Source: an uncultured Saprospiraceae bacterium
GTDB taxonomy: Bacteria > Bacteroidota > Bacteroidia > Chitinophagales > Saprospiraceae
Reading direction: 5' to 3'
NCBI GenBank assembly: GCA_938001865.1
Contig: CALLAW010000050.1
Coordinates: 1-41,566 of the forward strand
DNA length: 41,566 nt
Part shown: piece by piece, positions 26,491-35,049 of the stretch
Layout: the number at the start of each line of letters is the position of its first letter
Numbering within the stretch: the first letter of the stretch is position 1
Position numbers and translations under genes: made by a program
The notes under the pieces: model-generated
What the model was told of the DNA's origin: nothing
Database searches by the model: none
Seen by the model: the letters and a program-made list of their open reading frames with translations, nothing else

Positions 26491-27502
26491 TTCCGATATG
26501 ATCTTTGATGATTCTACCATTATGGCAGAGAGGTTTGATTACTTGTTGGCTCCATGCTGTGATCTCTGCTGAGTATTCATCAGGATAGAGCATATGGATA
26601 TTTGGTCCGGCATCGAGTGTGAAGTGTACTGGTATGCCAGTATCTCTCCTGTACGATCTGATTGCTTGGATGATGGAGATCGTATTAGGCTCCATCAGTA
26701 CGAATGATGGTTCACTACAGAGCATAAGTCCATGGAGTGTGAGAGCTTCGTCTTCGACGAGAGCTCCAAATGTCTCTAGATCTCCGGCCTTCATGGCATG
26801 TGTGAGGGTGATGAGTCGCTGACCTGCTTGCGTATAGCGTTGCTCTGCGAATACACTCTTATCCATCAGGCCATGACCAGCAGATGAGCTTACTGACTTC
26901 TCATCGGCTGAGACGATACAGATATCATCATGATAGTGGTGAAATACAGGGTCCACTTGATCCGCATATGGGATGGCATAGAGGTCACTACTCCCTGGGA
27001 TCTCACAGTGTCCCCACTGTCCGATCTGGGGGATTGTAGATCGACTAGCACTCCCGCTTCCGAGTCGTGCAAGTGATGAAGCCAACATCATATTGGGCTC
27101 ATTGCTCTGATCTATCGACTGCTGGATATCGACTAAGCACATCGCTAATGCTGACATCGCAGATGCCGAGCTCGCGATCCCTGACGAATGCGGAAAACTA
27201 TTGCGAGATGATATCTTCAACCTACAATGATCGAGCCACGGGAGATGATCCGTGATGCTCCCGAGGAACTTCTCTATCCTCGATCCAAATGCTGTATTGG
27301 GCTTATCTTCAAAGTGAAAATCTACTGACAGTCCATCATGGGCACTATCGATGTCATAGTGCACCGAAGTGTCACTGATACAGTTACTTAGCGTAAATGA
27401 GATACTCGGATTACGAGGCAATTGTCTTCCATGTTTACCCCAATACTTGATCAATGCAATATTGGATGGGCTTGTCCACCTGATAGCTCCGTTGTACGTC
27501 AT
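26468..27502 (-). CDS. mvaD: Diphosphomevalonate decarboxylase
   Basis: A 344-residue GHMP-superfamily enzyme that converts mevalonate 5-diphosphate to isopentenyl diphosphate with ATP, the last step of the mevalonate route to isoprenoids. Landmarks are SPSNIALIKYWGK near residue 11, the Gly/Ser-rich ATP loop FPHSSGIASSASAMSAL near 103, RLGSGSASRS near 146 and the catalytic DAGPNIHML near 303. The length is within the usual 320-400. It is typical of lineages in the Bacteroidota that use mevalonate instead of the MEP route. No other mevalonate gene is present. It sits 15 nt after the DUF4294 gene and overlaps the rhodanese gene, so it lies inside an operon. Confidence 0.95.
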   Translation of the reverse strand: MTYNGAIRWTSPSNIALIKYWGKHGRQLPRNPSISFTLSNCISDTSVHYDIDSAHDGLSVDFHFEDKPNTAFGSRIEKFLGSITDHLPWLDHCRLKISSRNSFPHSSGIASSASAMSALAMCLVDIQQSIDQSNEPNMMLASSLARLGSGSASRSTIPQIGQWGHCEIPGSSDLYAIPYADQVDPVFHHYHDDICIVSADEKSVSSSAGHGLMDKSVFAEQRYTQAGQRLITLTHAMKAGDLETFGALVEDEALTLHGLMLCSEPSFVLMEPNTISIIQAIRSYRRDTGIPVHFTLDAGPNIHMLYPDEYSAEITAWSQQVIKPLCHNGRIIKDHIGNGPKKLK

Positions 27503-27517
27503 AGTTACTCGTCCTAC

Positions 27518-28159
27518 TTATTGATCTGATTCGATTCGATATGAGATGTCAAAGTCATTGAGGACTGCATCTAAGATTTCGTACTGTCCTGGGACGTAAC
27601 CCGTCTTCAGGTCATATGAGAAGAGTTTGCCCATGTTATTCCAATAACTTGCAGCAAATCCACCTCTCAGATTTTTGATCAGATCGTACATTGGAGTATT
27701 GAGCTCTTTCTCGATCATCTTGATCATAATCTTACCTTGTAGCTTAGTCAGTTTGGTCAGTGGTGCTTCAAACTCTGTTTTGAGTTCGTCTTGGAGCCTT
27801 TTGATATGTTTTTTGCGCTTACGTCTATTGAGCTCTTGGGTGGCTACTTCCATCTCTCTGAAGATTCGGATTGCTTCTTTGGCGTAAGGATAGACCACAG
27901 CTGCATATCGCTTAAACTTCATATACTTCTTATAATCTGCATCATCCTTAAATGTCCGCAGAGATGTGATACTGATGTCATCAAGATTAGCCATGATGAG
28001 AGTATCACCAGTCTCAGTGATCATCGCAGTCATCACTCGACCATTGACTTTAGTCTCAAACATATCGAGATCCTTGTCCAGTGCTGGGATAGAGTCAGTG
28101 CCTTGGGCTGAGATGCTAAGGCTGATAAGGACAATCAGTAAGGTATAGTAAGTTTTCAT
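27518..28159 (-). CDS. DUF4294 family exported protein
   Basis: About 213 residues from the ATG at 28159 (signal peptide TYYTLLIVLISLSISAQ); the frame remains open upstream to 28198. The core has FKRYAAVVYPYAKEAIRIFR, a basic helix (NRRKRKKHIKRLQDELKTEF), a TKLQGKIMIKMIEKELN block and RGGFAASYWNNMGKLFSYDL, the pattern I associate with DUF4294, a Bacteroidota family of unknown function. It is predicted to act in the periplasm. It lies 51 nt after the porin gene and 15 nt before mvaD on the same strand. Confidence 0.75.
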   Translation of the reverse strand: MKTYYTLLIVLISLSISAQGTDSIPALDKDLDMFETKVNGRVMTAMITETGDTLIMANLDDISITSLRTFKDDADYKKYMKFKRYAAVVYPYAKEAIRIFREMEVATQELNRRKRKKHIKRLQDELKTEFEAPLTKLTKLQGKIMIKMIEKELNTPMYDLIKNLRGGFAASYWNNMGKLFSYDLKTGYVPGQYEILDAVLNDFDISYRIESDQ

Positions 28160-28210
28160 TGATAGTATAACGTCGGTTATAATTGCAAAGTTACTCACTC
28201 TGACATTTTA

Positions 28211-30160
28211 TTAATCTTTTAACAGCCATTTAATCCCTAGCCTGAATCGATGGTCAAATTGCGGATAGCCAAAAATGTGCATCTCTACATCATCTCTGAT
28301 GAAGTCTGCCAAGTTTTCATATCTGACGAAGATTTCAAAGTTATTGATATTCCCAGTGACGTAGTAATCCACTCGGGGGTAAATGTCATACCCTGCACCG
28401 TCGACACTATAGAATATTCGATTTACTGGTTGATAGTGGAGTCGTCTACTGCTCTCCATCAGTCTAGCATAGACACCTGTCTTGATCAGCAGGTTCCCGT
28501 CGAAGAGACTATCTTGATAGTAGAGATCATGCTGTGTGTAGTAGTCTGGGAGATGCCAGATGTTATCTGAGTATCTCTGATAGGTGATGTGATTATCTAG
28601 ATGGAAGTTGCCGATCCGCAGCTGTTGGGATGCTGAGAGCTGCATCATGGAGATACCATCGGTATACTGCACAGGTAGAGATGATTCGTCAAAGTAGACT
28701 TGATTATTGAGCTGCGCCACTTTTCCCTGGAGGGAAGTCCCTGTCCTCTCAGAGAGAAGAGAGAAGTCCAGACCTGTCTGACTTTGTGGGTCATAGACAT
28801 TGTCATATTGCTGTATAGAGTTGATATACAGTGTCCTTTCATTGTAAGTCACAGGATAGGTGTGTCGATAGAGACTCCCGTTGAGATTGAGCCATTGATC
28901 TATGTTGAGCTTGAGATCGAGCTGACTGCGATTGTAGACCTGACTCCCAAGTGTAGATGTTTCGATATCAGCGATGAGGACGATGTTATCTTTCCAGTCT
29001 ATACCTCCTTGGAGTCCGAGTACGAGCTGTGACTCTGTCCTGGATGAGCTAGGATTATACGCTATATGATAGCGATGATACCCTATAGTGCCATTGAATC
29101 TGACGATGTTGAAGAGTTGGGTCTTGAGGGTAGCATCAGTTGCTAAGTGATTGAAAGTTTGGTGGTTTCTTATACCGCTTGGATCAAATGCGTATTGCCT
29201 ATAGATCGTATCTAGATCATTGATATTTATTCGTTTGTCTCCATACTTGCTGAGTCCATACTGGATCGATGCATGGTGTTGGAGAGTGAGGGCATTTTTA
29301 CCTCGAGTGATCCTCCAAGAGTTGTCAGCATTGATCGTGTAATCATGAAATCTGGAAGTGCCGTCTTGGATATAGACAGGTACACTTGTCCTGAAGCCTG
29401 ATAAGTCAGTCCTTACCCTTGTGGTATCTCTCACTCCGCCATTGAGATTTTCGTCTGAGAATCTTCCAAGATATGAGATGACACCTTGATACTTATTCTT
29501 CTTGCCTCGATAGCGATATGCCGCCACCATACTACTGGCTCTTGACTGGGCATTAGTATAGTACGTATCTTGCTTATATCTCTGAAATCCAACAGTGATA
29601 GTCCCTTGCTTACCGATATTCTGACTGAGGTATCCCTCAGCGATGAAGCTCTCCTGCCCCTCGAATGGAGAGAAGCCTGCATAGGAGTAAGGTCGATTGG
29701 TCTGCATCAAGGGGAAGGTACTCAGATCAAAAAAGTACGGTAAATATGGATCAGCAAAACCAAAGCTTGCCAGGGTATTGCTTGGCGTCTGTACAGCAAA
29801 GTCTAGAGTGGAGCTCCCGATGGCTCCTAGCGTCAGATTGATGTCACCCCATTGTTCGTTAGGGTCATAGAATGTCAGCTCTTTGAGACTAGGGTAATCA
29901 TATGGTCTCAGTATGAAGGGGTCATCAAGGTAGAATACATCATAGATCGTAGTATCGGGTAAGAGATCATTGATGGAGTCTTGCTGAGCAATATCTACTT
30001 GGTCGGCGAGTCCTTCTTGCTCTTGATTGAGGTTGGGAGTACCTTGGGGATTGGTCCGTCCTTGAGCATACACATCAGTACTGGAGCAGAGTAGTCCTAA
30101 GAGAGTCAGGGTCAGTATGAGATATACTACTGCCTTATGATGAGTCTTTGTGTCAAGCAA
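28211..30160 (-). CDS. Putative porin (Porin_10-like)
   Basis: A 649-residue outer-membrane protein. No ATG or GTG is available: the signal peptide (KAVVYLILTLTLLGLLCSSTD, cleaved after VYAQ) must be preceded by the TTG at 30160, which overlaps the end of the upstream gene by 34 nt, so the start is probably TTG with translational coupling. After an N-terminal plug-like region with DSINDLLPDTTIYDVFYLDD, the rest consists of alternating strands with many Tyr/Trp and Asn (for example TITVGFQRYKQDTYYTN, RSQLDLKLNIDQWLNLNGSL), ending FRLGIKWLLKD, as in a large beta-barrel. The exact substrate is unknown. It shares an operon with the surface protein upstream. Confidence 0.78.
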   Translation of the reverse strand: MLDTKTHHKAVVYLILTLTLLGLLCSSTDVYAQGRTNPQGTPNLNQEQEGLADQVDIAQQDSINDLLPDTTIYDVFYLDDPFILRPYDYPSLKELTFYDPNEQWGDINLTLGAIGSSTLDFAVQTPSNTLASFGFADPYLPYFFDLSTFPLMQTNRPYSYAGFSPFEGQESFIAEGYLSQNIGKQGTITVGFQRYKQDTYYTNAQSRASSMVAAYRYRGKKNKYQGVISYLGRFSDENLNGGVRDTTRVRTDLSGFRTSVPVYIQDGTSRFHDYTINADNSWRITRGKNALTLQHHASIQYGLSKYGDKRININDLDTIYRQYAFDPSGIRNHQTFNHLATDATLKTQLFNIVRFNGTIGYHRYHIAYNPSSSRTESQLVLGLQGGIDWKDNIVLIADIETSTLGSQVYNRSQLDLKLNIDQWLNLNGSLYRHTYPVTYNERTLYINSIQQYDNVYDPQSQTGLDFSLLSERTGTSLQGKVAQLNNQVYFDESSLPVQYTDGISMMQLSASQQLRIGNFHLDNHITYQRYSDNIWHLPDYYTQHDLYYQDSLFDGNLLIKTGVYARLMESSRRLHYQPVNRIFYSVDGAGYDIYPRVDYYVTGNINNFEIFVRYENLADFIRDDVEMHIFGYPQFDHRFRLGIKWLLKD

Positions 30161-31548
30161 GTGTCGCCAGATTTGAGTTGAACGAAGTAGAATCCTGGTT
30201 GAAGGAAGAGAGTAAAGTAGTCCTCGTCAAAGGATTGGCTGAGTACTCGCTTCCCGTCCAAGGTAGTAACGTAAACATCGGTATCAGATTTCATCTCGAG
30301 ATGTCTGATATCAATGGATACTTCTCCGTTACTCGGATTTGGGGAGATGATGAAGTTTTCTTCCTTGTTGACTTGGTCTACTGAGCTGAATGAAGGCAGC
30401 TTCACTACGAAGAGACCCTCTTGCATGTCTGAGACTAAGATATTGCCTGATGGGAGGAATGGATAGACTCCCCAAGCACCTTCCCATCGACCTTGATGAG
30501 GGATCTGAGAAGTAGGGTAGAAGCTCACATTTACTGGATGAGCTGGATCTGTCAAATCATAGATCTGAAGTCCGTCATAATAGTATGAGGCATAGAGATA
30601 ATTGTCATGCACTATGAGATTATGTGGTATGCTGAACTCTGAATCATTGTTGGCGTCGATCGTGTCTGTGACGTAGATGTCTGATAAGTCCTTGAGGTCT
30701 ACTACCTTTATGTCCAATCCGTGATTTTCATCGGCCATATAGTAGTACTGTTGATCAGGAGTAGCCCATCCGCTATGATTGTACCCTGATTGTAAGTAGT
30801 CTTCTGGGTAGAGGCTCGCGAGTATCTGAGGATTGTCTATATCTGCATAGTCCATGATGACAAATCCTTGATTGCCAAGATTGAGGTATGCGATGTTGTC
30901 TACGACATAGGCATCGTGGACTGTACTTATCGGTCCGAAACCATCAATCTCTAGTAGGGTATAGATGAGCTCTGGTTGTGTAGGATTGGAGATGTCGAGT
31001 ATCCGCATAGCGAGTCTGTCCAACTCGTCACCTCCGGTCTTACATAAGTAGAGTCTATCAGCGAATGTATCGATATAGATATTATGAGTCCGATTACTGA
31101 ATTCTCCACTGTCGTAGACGACTTCTATCTTCTCAGGGAGTTGTGTGACATCTATGACTTGGAGAGTTGATTCGTCACCTTGATCAGCTACAGCATACAG
31201 ATACCCTCTATGCGTATGGAAGTCACGATGGATGATCTGTGATCCTACTGCTCCACCAGGCACCAAGAAGGCTTCGAAGATATCGTCAGTATCTGTCACA
31301 TCAATGAAGTGTGTACCACTTGTACTGCCTATGATCCCGTATTCTCTGCCATTGACGGCTACGCCATAGGTTTCATTATAAGCATTGTTGTGATTCTCTG
31401 ATCCTACGATAGACTCATCATGCCATCTTCCGAGGAGATCTGCTTGATAGCGATTTTGACTGCTGGCAGCTACTGTCAACAAGCAAGTGATACCGATGAG
31501 TATAATCGTATGGATAGGATGGCGGTGCATGTAGTGAGTTATAGTCAT
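30127..31548 (-). CDS. Choice-of-anchor-B family T9SS cargo protein
   Basis: A 473-residue secreted protein with a signal peptide (HTIILIGITCLLTVAASSQ, ending near residue 31). The body repeats a LVIvR-type propeller-like unit (YGVAVNGREYGIIGSTSGTH, HDAYVVDNIAYLNLGNQGFV, YYYMADENHGLDIKVVDLKD), with the family hallmark HNNAYNETYGV and IIHRDFHTHRGYLY. The C-terminal part has FIISPNPSNGEVSIDI and GFYFVQLKSGD, the T9SS type A sorting domain. It is probably exported across the outer membrane; the ligand is unknown. The 3' end overlaps the porin start by 34 nt, so it heads a six-gene-long same-strand run ending near 24949. Confidence 0.87.
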   Translation of the reverse strand: MTITHYMHRHPIHTIILIGITCLLTVAASSQNRYQADLLGRWHDESIVGSENHNNAYNETYGVAVNGREYGIIGSTSGTHFIDVTDTDDIFEAFLVPGGAVGSQIIHRDFHTHRGYLYAVADQGDESTLQVIDVTQLPEKIEVVYDSGEFSNRTHNIYIDTFADRLYLCKTGGDELDRLAMRILDISNPTQPELIYTLLEIDGFGPISTVHDAYVVDNIAYLNLGNQGFVIMDYADIDNPQILASLYPEDYLQSGYNHSGWATPDQQYYYMADENHGLDIKVVDLKDLSDIYVTDTIDANNDSEFSIPHNLIVHDNYLYASYYYDGLQIYDLTDPAHPVNVSFYPTSQIPHQGRWEGAWGVYPFLPSGNILVSDMQEGLFVVKLPSFSSVDQVNKEENFIISPNPSNGEVSIDIRHLEMKSDTDVYVTTLDGKRVLSQSFDEDYFTLFLQPGFYFVQLKSGDTCLTQRLIIRQ

Positions 31549-31575
31549 AATCTCTAAATTAATACAACCACAACA

Positions 31576-31604
31576 AAAAACCCTGACTTTTGATCAGGGT
31601 TTTT
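31576..31604. terminator. Intrinsic terminator between SPFH gene and surface protein gene
   Basis: AAAAACCCTGA (31576-31586) pairs perfectly with TCAGGGTTTTT (31594-31604) around a 7-nt loop. The outer A/T tracts allow termination on either strand. On the minus strand it ends the SPFH transcript about 40 nt after its stop codon. Confidence 0.85.
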
Positions 31605-31643
31605 GTGATTTGTGAGGTTAGTGTCGTTAGGGATCAATTATGG

Positions 31644-32564
31644 CTATGATTTTTTCTTTTTCATCGCTTCTCCCAATTGTTGCGATGCTGCAAATGAGGC
31701 AACCATCGTACCGAGCATATCTGATGCAGCAGCTGGAGCATTAGGCATCATGATGAGATTACTATTTGCATTTTCTCCCATTGACTGTAGAGTGTCATAG
31801 TGTTGTGTGACCACGATGAGTGCCGAAGCTTCTTGGGAGTTGATCCCCACATCATTGAGTACTGCAACTGACTCTTCGAGTCCTTTGGCGATTTCTCTTC
31901 GTTGATCAGCGATACCTTGACCTTGAAGTCTCTTACTCTCTGCTTCTGCTCTTGCTTTGGCAACGATTCTGATTCTTTCTGATTCTCCTTCAAACTCTGC
32001 AGCGATTTTTTCTCTTTCGGCAGCGTTGATTCTATTCATACTGTTCTTGACAGATGCATCGGGATCTATATCAGTGACTAAGGCCTTGATGATAAGGAAT
32101 CCATAATCTTGCATAGCACCTGAGAGCTCACTCTTGACGGCGATTGCAATGTCATCTTTCTTGACAAAGACATCATCGAGTTTCATCTTAGGGACTTCTG
32201 CTCTGACGAGATCATAGACGTATGCAGTGATCTGATCATGCGGATTTTGCAATTTGTAGAATGCATCGTAGACGGCATCTTTACTGACAAGATATTGGAT
32301 GCTGACCTGCATCCTTACAAATACATCATCGAATGTCTTAGTCTCGATTGGGACATCTAATTGCTGTACTCTGAGTGATACCTTACCTGCGATCTTGTCG
32401 ATAATTGGTATTTTGAATTGCAGACCTGATTGTCTGATAGAGTTGAACTTACCGAATCGTTCGATAATAGCTGCAGACTGTTGCTTCACGATGAAGAGAC
32501 CACTGGAGATAATGATTAATCCCAAGACTAATATTGGAATTAATACTGGATTGATAGTTGGCAT
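31644..32564 (-). CDS. SPFH-domain (stomatin/QmcA-like) membrane protein
   Basis: A 306-residue protein with one N-terminal membrane helix (residues 7-28, PVLIPILVLGLIIISSGLFI). The SPFH/Band 7 domain (starting VKQQSAAIIERFGKF, with SGLQFKIPIIDKI, QLDVPIETKTFDDVFVRMQV and DLVRAEVPKMKLDDVFVKKD) leads to a coiled coil (about 185-240, AEREKIAAEFEGESERIRIV and onward). The C-terminus is Ala/Met-rich and ends KKKKS. Proteins of this type form large membrane-bound rings and are often linked to membrane microdomains and protease control. No NfeD partner is adjacent, unlike many bacterial stomatin operons. It is monocistronic, flanked by a terminator downstream. Confidence 0.92.
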   Translation of the reverse strand: MPTINPVLIPILVLGLIIISSGLFIVKQQSAAIIERFGKFNSIRQSGLQFKIPIIDKIAGKVSLRVQQLDVPIETKTFDDVFVRMQVSIQYLVSKDAVYDAFYKLQNPHDQITAYVYDLVRAEVPKMKLDDVFVKKDDIAIAVKSELSGAMQDYGFLIIKALVTDIDPDASVKNSMNRINAAEREKIAAEFEGESERIRIVAKARAEAESKRLQGQGIADQRREIAKGLEESVAVLNDVGINSQEASALIVVTQHYDTLQSMGENANSNLIMMPNAPAAASDMLGTMVASFAASQQLGEAMKKKKS

Positions 32565-32756
32565 AGAGTTATTGATTTTAAATATTGTGAACTAAATATT
32601 GGCGTTACTCACTGACAATCAAACTCTAAATCGATAATTTTGGTTTCCTTTATCCCTTAGCGTCAGACGAAAGTGAAGATTCGTTAGACTAAAATAGGAT
32701 TTTTTTCTCTCAATATCCTTATGTGGCAATGCAACCCTTTGATAACCACCTAAGTC

Positions 32757-32787
32757 TTTGGCAATAGAATCAATAAGTGTAACATTC
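32757..32787 (+). promoter_or_regulatory. Probable promoter of the second ECF sigma gene
   Basis: TTTG at 32757-32760 is followed after exactly 19 bp by TAACATTC (32780-32787), a six-of-eight match to TAnnTTTG. The predicted start of the transcript (about 32794) leaves only some 16 nt before the presumed non-AUG start codon at 32810, with AAAGGA at 32799-32804 in between. Confidence 0.45.
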
Positions 32788-32809
32788 GTTAACTCCATAA
32801 AGGACACAT

Positions 32810-33373
32810 ATAATCACTCCTACATCATCATATCAGCAATATCGCGAGCTCATAGAAGCAAGTAAGAATGGTGACAATCAGGCACAGAGAGCTCTCTATC
32901 ATCTCTATGTCGATGCGATGTACAGCACTTGCTATCGATTGATGGGCAACCAGCATGATGCAGAAGATAAGCTGATGGAGAGTTTTTGTGACGCATTTAG
33001 AGCCATCGGACAGTATGAGTATAAGAGTACATTCGGTGCATGGCTCAAGAGAATAGTCATAAATAACTGTATCACTACTCTCAAAAAAAAGCGATTGGAT
33101 ATCAATGAGTTGACTGACTCTATAGCACGCATTCCGACAGAAGAGAATCCTCTAGATACTCAGTCCAATAGATACACTGTTCAGACCATCAAAGTATCGA
33201 TCAATCTCCTCCCTGATGGATATCGAGAGATCCTCAGTCTCTACCTATTGGAGGGATATGATCACCTAGAGATAAGCGAGATATTGGGCATCTCTGTAGG
33301 GACGTCTAAGTCACAATATAGTCGAGCTAAAAAAAAATTGCGAGCCTTACTAACCCACGATACCAATGGATAA
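32810..33373 (+). CDS. ECF-type sigma factor lacking a standard start codon
   Basis: Sigma region 2 begins well before the first ATG (32918): the upstream codons give ELIEASKNGDNQAQRALYHL, the usual N-terminal helix of ECF sigmas, so an ATG start would remove part of the domain. In that frame there is a stop at 32798-32800 and no ATG, GTG or TTG before 32918. A purine-rich AAAGGA (32799-32804) lies five nt before an ATA at 32810 (ATC at 32813 also possible), giving 187 residues, a normal ECF length. The rest is standard: HDAEDKLMESFCDAF, FGAWLKRIVINNCITTLKKK, then region 4 LPDGYREILSLYLLEGYDHL and EISEILGISVGTSKSQYSRA. Its stop overlaps the next gene by 8 nt. A nine-A run occurs at 33329-33337. 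A frameshift or assembly error upstream is the alternative to a non-AUG start. Confidence 0.82.
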   Translation: MITPTSSYQQYRELIEASKNGDNQAQRALYHLYVDAMYSTCYRLMGNQHDAEDKLMESFCDAFRAIGQYEYKSTFGAWLKRIVINNCITTLKKKRLDINELTDSIARIPTEENPLDTQSNRYTVQTIKVSINLLPDGYREILSLYLLEGYDHLEISEILGISVGTSKSQYSRAKKKLRALLTHDTNG

Positions 33374-33968
33374 ATTAGAGAAGCATATCAGATCAATCCG
33401 TGAAGAACTGGACTACCAAGCTCCTCGTAAGGATGAGATGTGGAAGCAGATATCTCAGGATATGAAGAGTCAGATCACAGAAAATGTAGATTCGTCTGAG
33501 TCCATAGATAGCAACCATCAGCATGAAGATCATCATCACAATCATGGGAGTAAGTGGTGGACATCTTTTGTCGGATTGGTACTGCTCACTCTCGTCTTAG
33601 TAGGGATAGTACTCGGAGGTAAAGCCCTGATTGGTCCACAGCAGCAGATACTCCACCCAGCCCCACCGTCAGAAGCTCTGGAGATAGACTTCTACTATGC
33701 AAGACTCGCTGAGACCCAAATCCAAAAACTCAAACAAAATCAAGACCTCACACAGGAAGAAAAAGATGAATTTTTGGAATATATCTCTGAGCTCATAACA
33801 GAACAAAAAGAACTCACTTCAAAGCTCCAACACAATCTGGATAACGAAGAATTACTCGTCGCAACGATAAACAACTTCAAACAGCAAATCAAATTGATAG
33901 AACAATTGCTCGAAAGAGTCGAATCAAGAAAATATAAAAGCTATGAAAGCAATGGAATATTTATGTAG
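33366..33968 (+). CDS. Putative anti-sigma-like membrane protein with His-rich linker
   Basis: A 200-residue product: about 60 cytoplasmic residues (KHIRSIREELDYQAPRKDEM onward), a His/Asp cluster HQHEDHHHNHG at about 51-61 immediately before the membrane helix (65-88, FVGLVLLTLVLVGIVLGG), then an extracytoplasmic coiled coil (about 115-195, rich in Gln, Lys, Glu and Leu). It overlaps the sigma gene by 8 nt and the following gene by 26 nt, the arrangement of a sigma / anti-sigma pair. No HxxxCxxC anti-sigma zinc motif exists. The His cluster on the cytoplasmic side of the helix could bind metal; this is inference. Confidence 0.62.
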   Translation: MDKLEKHIRSIREELDYQAPRKDEMWKQISQDMKSQITENVDSSESIDSNHQHEDHHHNHGSKWWTSFVGLVLLTLVLVGIVLGGKALIGPQQQILHPAPPSEALEIDFYYARLAETQIQKLKQNQDLTQEEKDEFLEYISELITEQKELTSKLQHNLDNEELLVATINNFKQQIKLIEQLLERVESRKYKSYESNGIFM

Positions 33969-35025
33969 ATCTATCTGGGGCCTGATCATCTTACTCTGCC
34001 TACCAATAGCAGTCTCTAGCCAAGCGACTAAGTCATTGACTGATACTCTAGACATGCAAGACATTACTCGTCTCTCCATCACTAATCAATACGGTGATAT
34101 CGTGATCTCTACTTGGGATCGGGATCAGATCGGTTACAGTGTACAGATCGCAGTATTGAAGGATGATATAAGTGCAGCCCATGATCTCTTAGATCGACTC
34201 GTCTACTCAGTGGAGGAGTTCAATGCCCAACTCACATTTGACTATGAAGTAGAATCGCTGAATGCTGGATTCTTTGAGAGATTATGGTCTGACATTACGC
34301 TTGAGATTGATCAATCAGGGATACAGATTGATGTAGAGTTGACAGTGCCCAGAGAGCTCTCATTGGATATCGAGAACAAATTTGGTGATATTACTATCCG
34401 AGATTGGAATGGGAGTCTCAAGGTCAAGCAAAAACACGGGAATGTCAGAGTCTCTGGTAATGTCAAAGACCTTAGATTGGAGCAATCATTTGGAGATGCA
34501 GACTTCAATACGATTGAATCAGCAAGAATAGAGATCAGGAATGTGGAGTTTGATGCCAAGAATATTGACGAGTTTATCATAGAGTCACACGGGAGTGTGA
34601 TCAATATCAATAATACCTTGCAGGTGACAATCGACTCTAATAAGGATGACCTTACCATCGATAGAGTCAATCAGATCAAAGGCAGTGTTTACTATGGGTC
34701 ACTCTACATCGATGAGCTAGTGGATAAGATCCAGGCTCAACTCAAATTAACCGATCTCAAAATCAAAAATATTATCAGTGAAGATGCTGTATTGTCAATC
34801 GATCAGACTAACTCTGATGTAGATATTGATCTCAATGGTCAAGCGATGGATCTCGAGGCTACCTTACAAGATGGCCTACTCAATGTACCCAAGTCCTCCT
34901 CAGAGTTGAGTACAATAATCTTAGATAAGAAAGATGAGAAAAGATCAATTACTGGCAACATCGGGTCTAACCCCAAAGGGAAGATCGTACTCAATGGAAA
35001 GAAAGGCATCATCATCATTAGATAA
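33943..35025 (+). CDS. Exported DUF4097-like adhesin/beta-helix protein
   Basis: A 360-residue product with a signal peptide (IWGLIILLCLPIAVSSQ, cleavage near 27). The rest consists of many short strands with the recurring G-D-I/V motif (NQYGDIVISTWDRDQIGYSV, NKFGDITIRDWNGSLKVKQK, KHGNVRVSGNVKDLRLEQSF, SVYYGSLYIDELVDKIQAQL) as in DUF4097/DUF2807 right-handed beta-solenoid-like proteins, ending KGKIVLNGKKGIIIIR. Such proteins are often encoded beside anti-sigma factors. It is last in the operon with the ECF sigma factor and overlaps the preceding gene by 26 nt. Location is periplasm or surface; no lipobox or T9SS domain is seen. Confidence 0.72.
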   Translation: MKAMEYLCRSIWGLIILLCLPIAVSSQATKSLTDTLDMQDITRLSITNQYGDIVISTWDRDQIGYSVQIAVLKDDISAAHDLLDRLVYSVEEFNAQLTFDYEVESLNAGFFERLWSDITLEIDQSGIQIDVELTVPRELSLDIENKFGDITIRDWNGSLKVKQKHGNVRVSGNVKDLRLEQSFGDADFNTIESARIEIRNVEFDAKNIDEFIIESHGSVININNTLQVTIDSNKDDLTIDRVNQIKGSVYYGSLYIDELVDKIQAQLKLTDLKIKNIISEDAVLSIDQTNSDVDIDLNGQAMDLEATLQDGLLNVPKSSSELSTIILDKKDEKRSITGNIGSNPKGKIVLNGKKGIIIIR

Positions 35026-35049
35026 TATCCTCCTAAGTGCAATGATCCC

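Noticed and set aside
32619-32807. Possible 62-residue gene on the minus strand between the SPFH gene and the ECF sigma gene
   Set aside because: Its start would fall on the translation start region of the sigma gene, it has no recognisable domain or export signal, and it overlaps the likely promoters of both neighbours.
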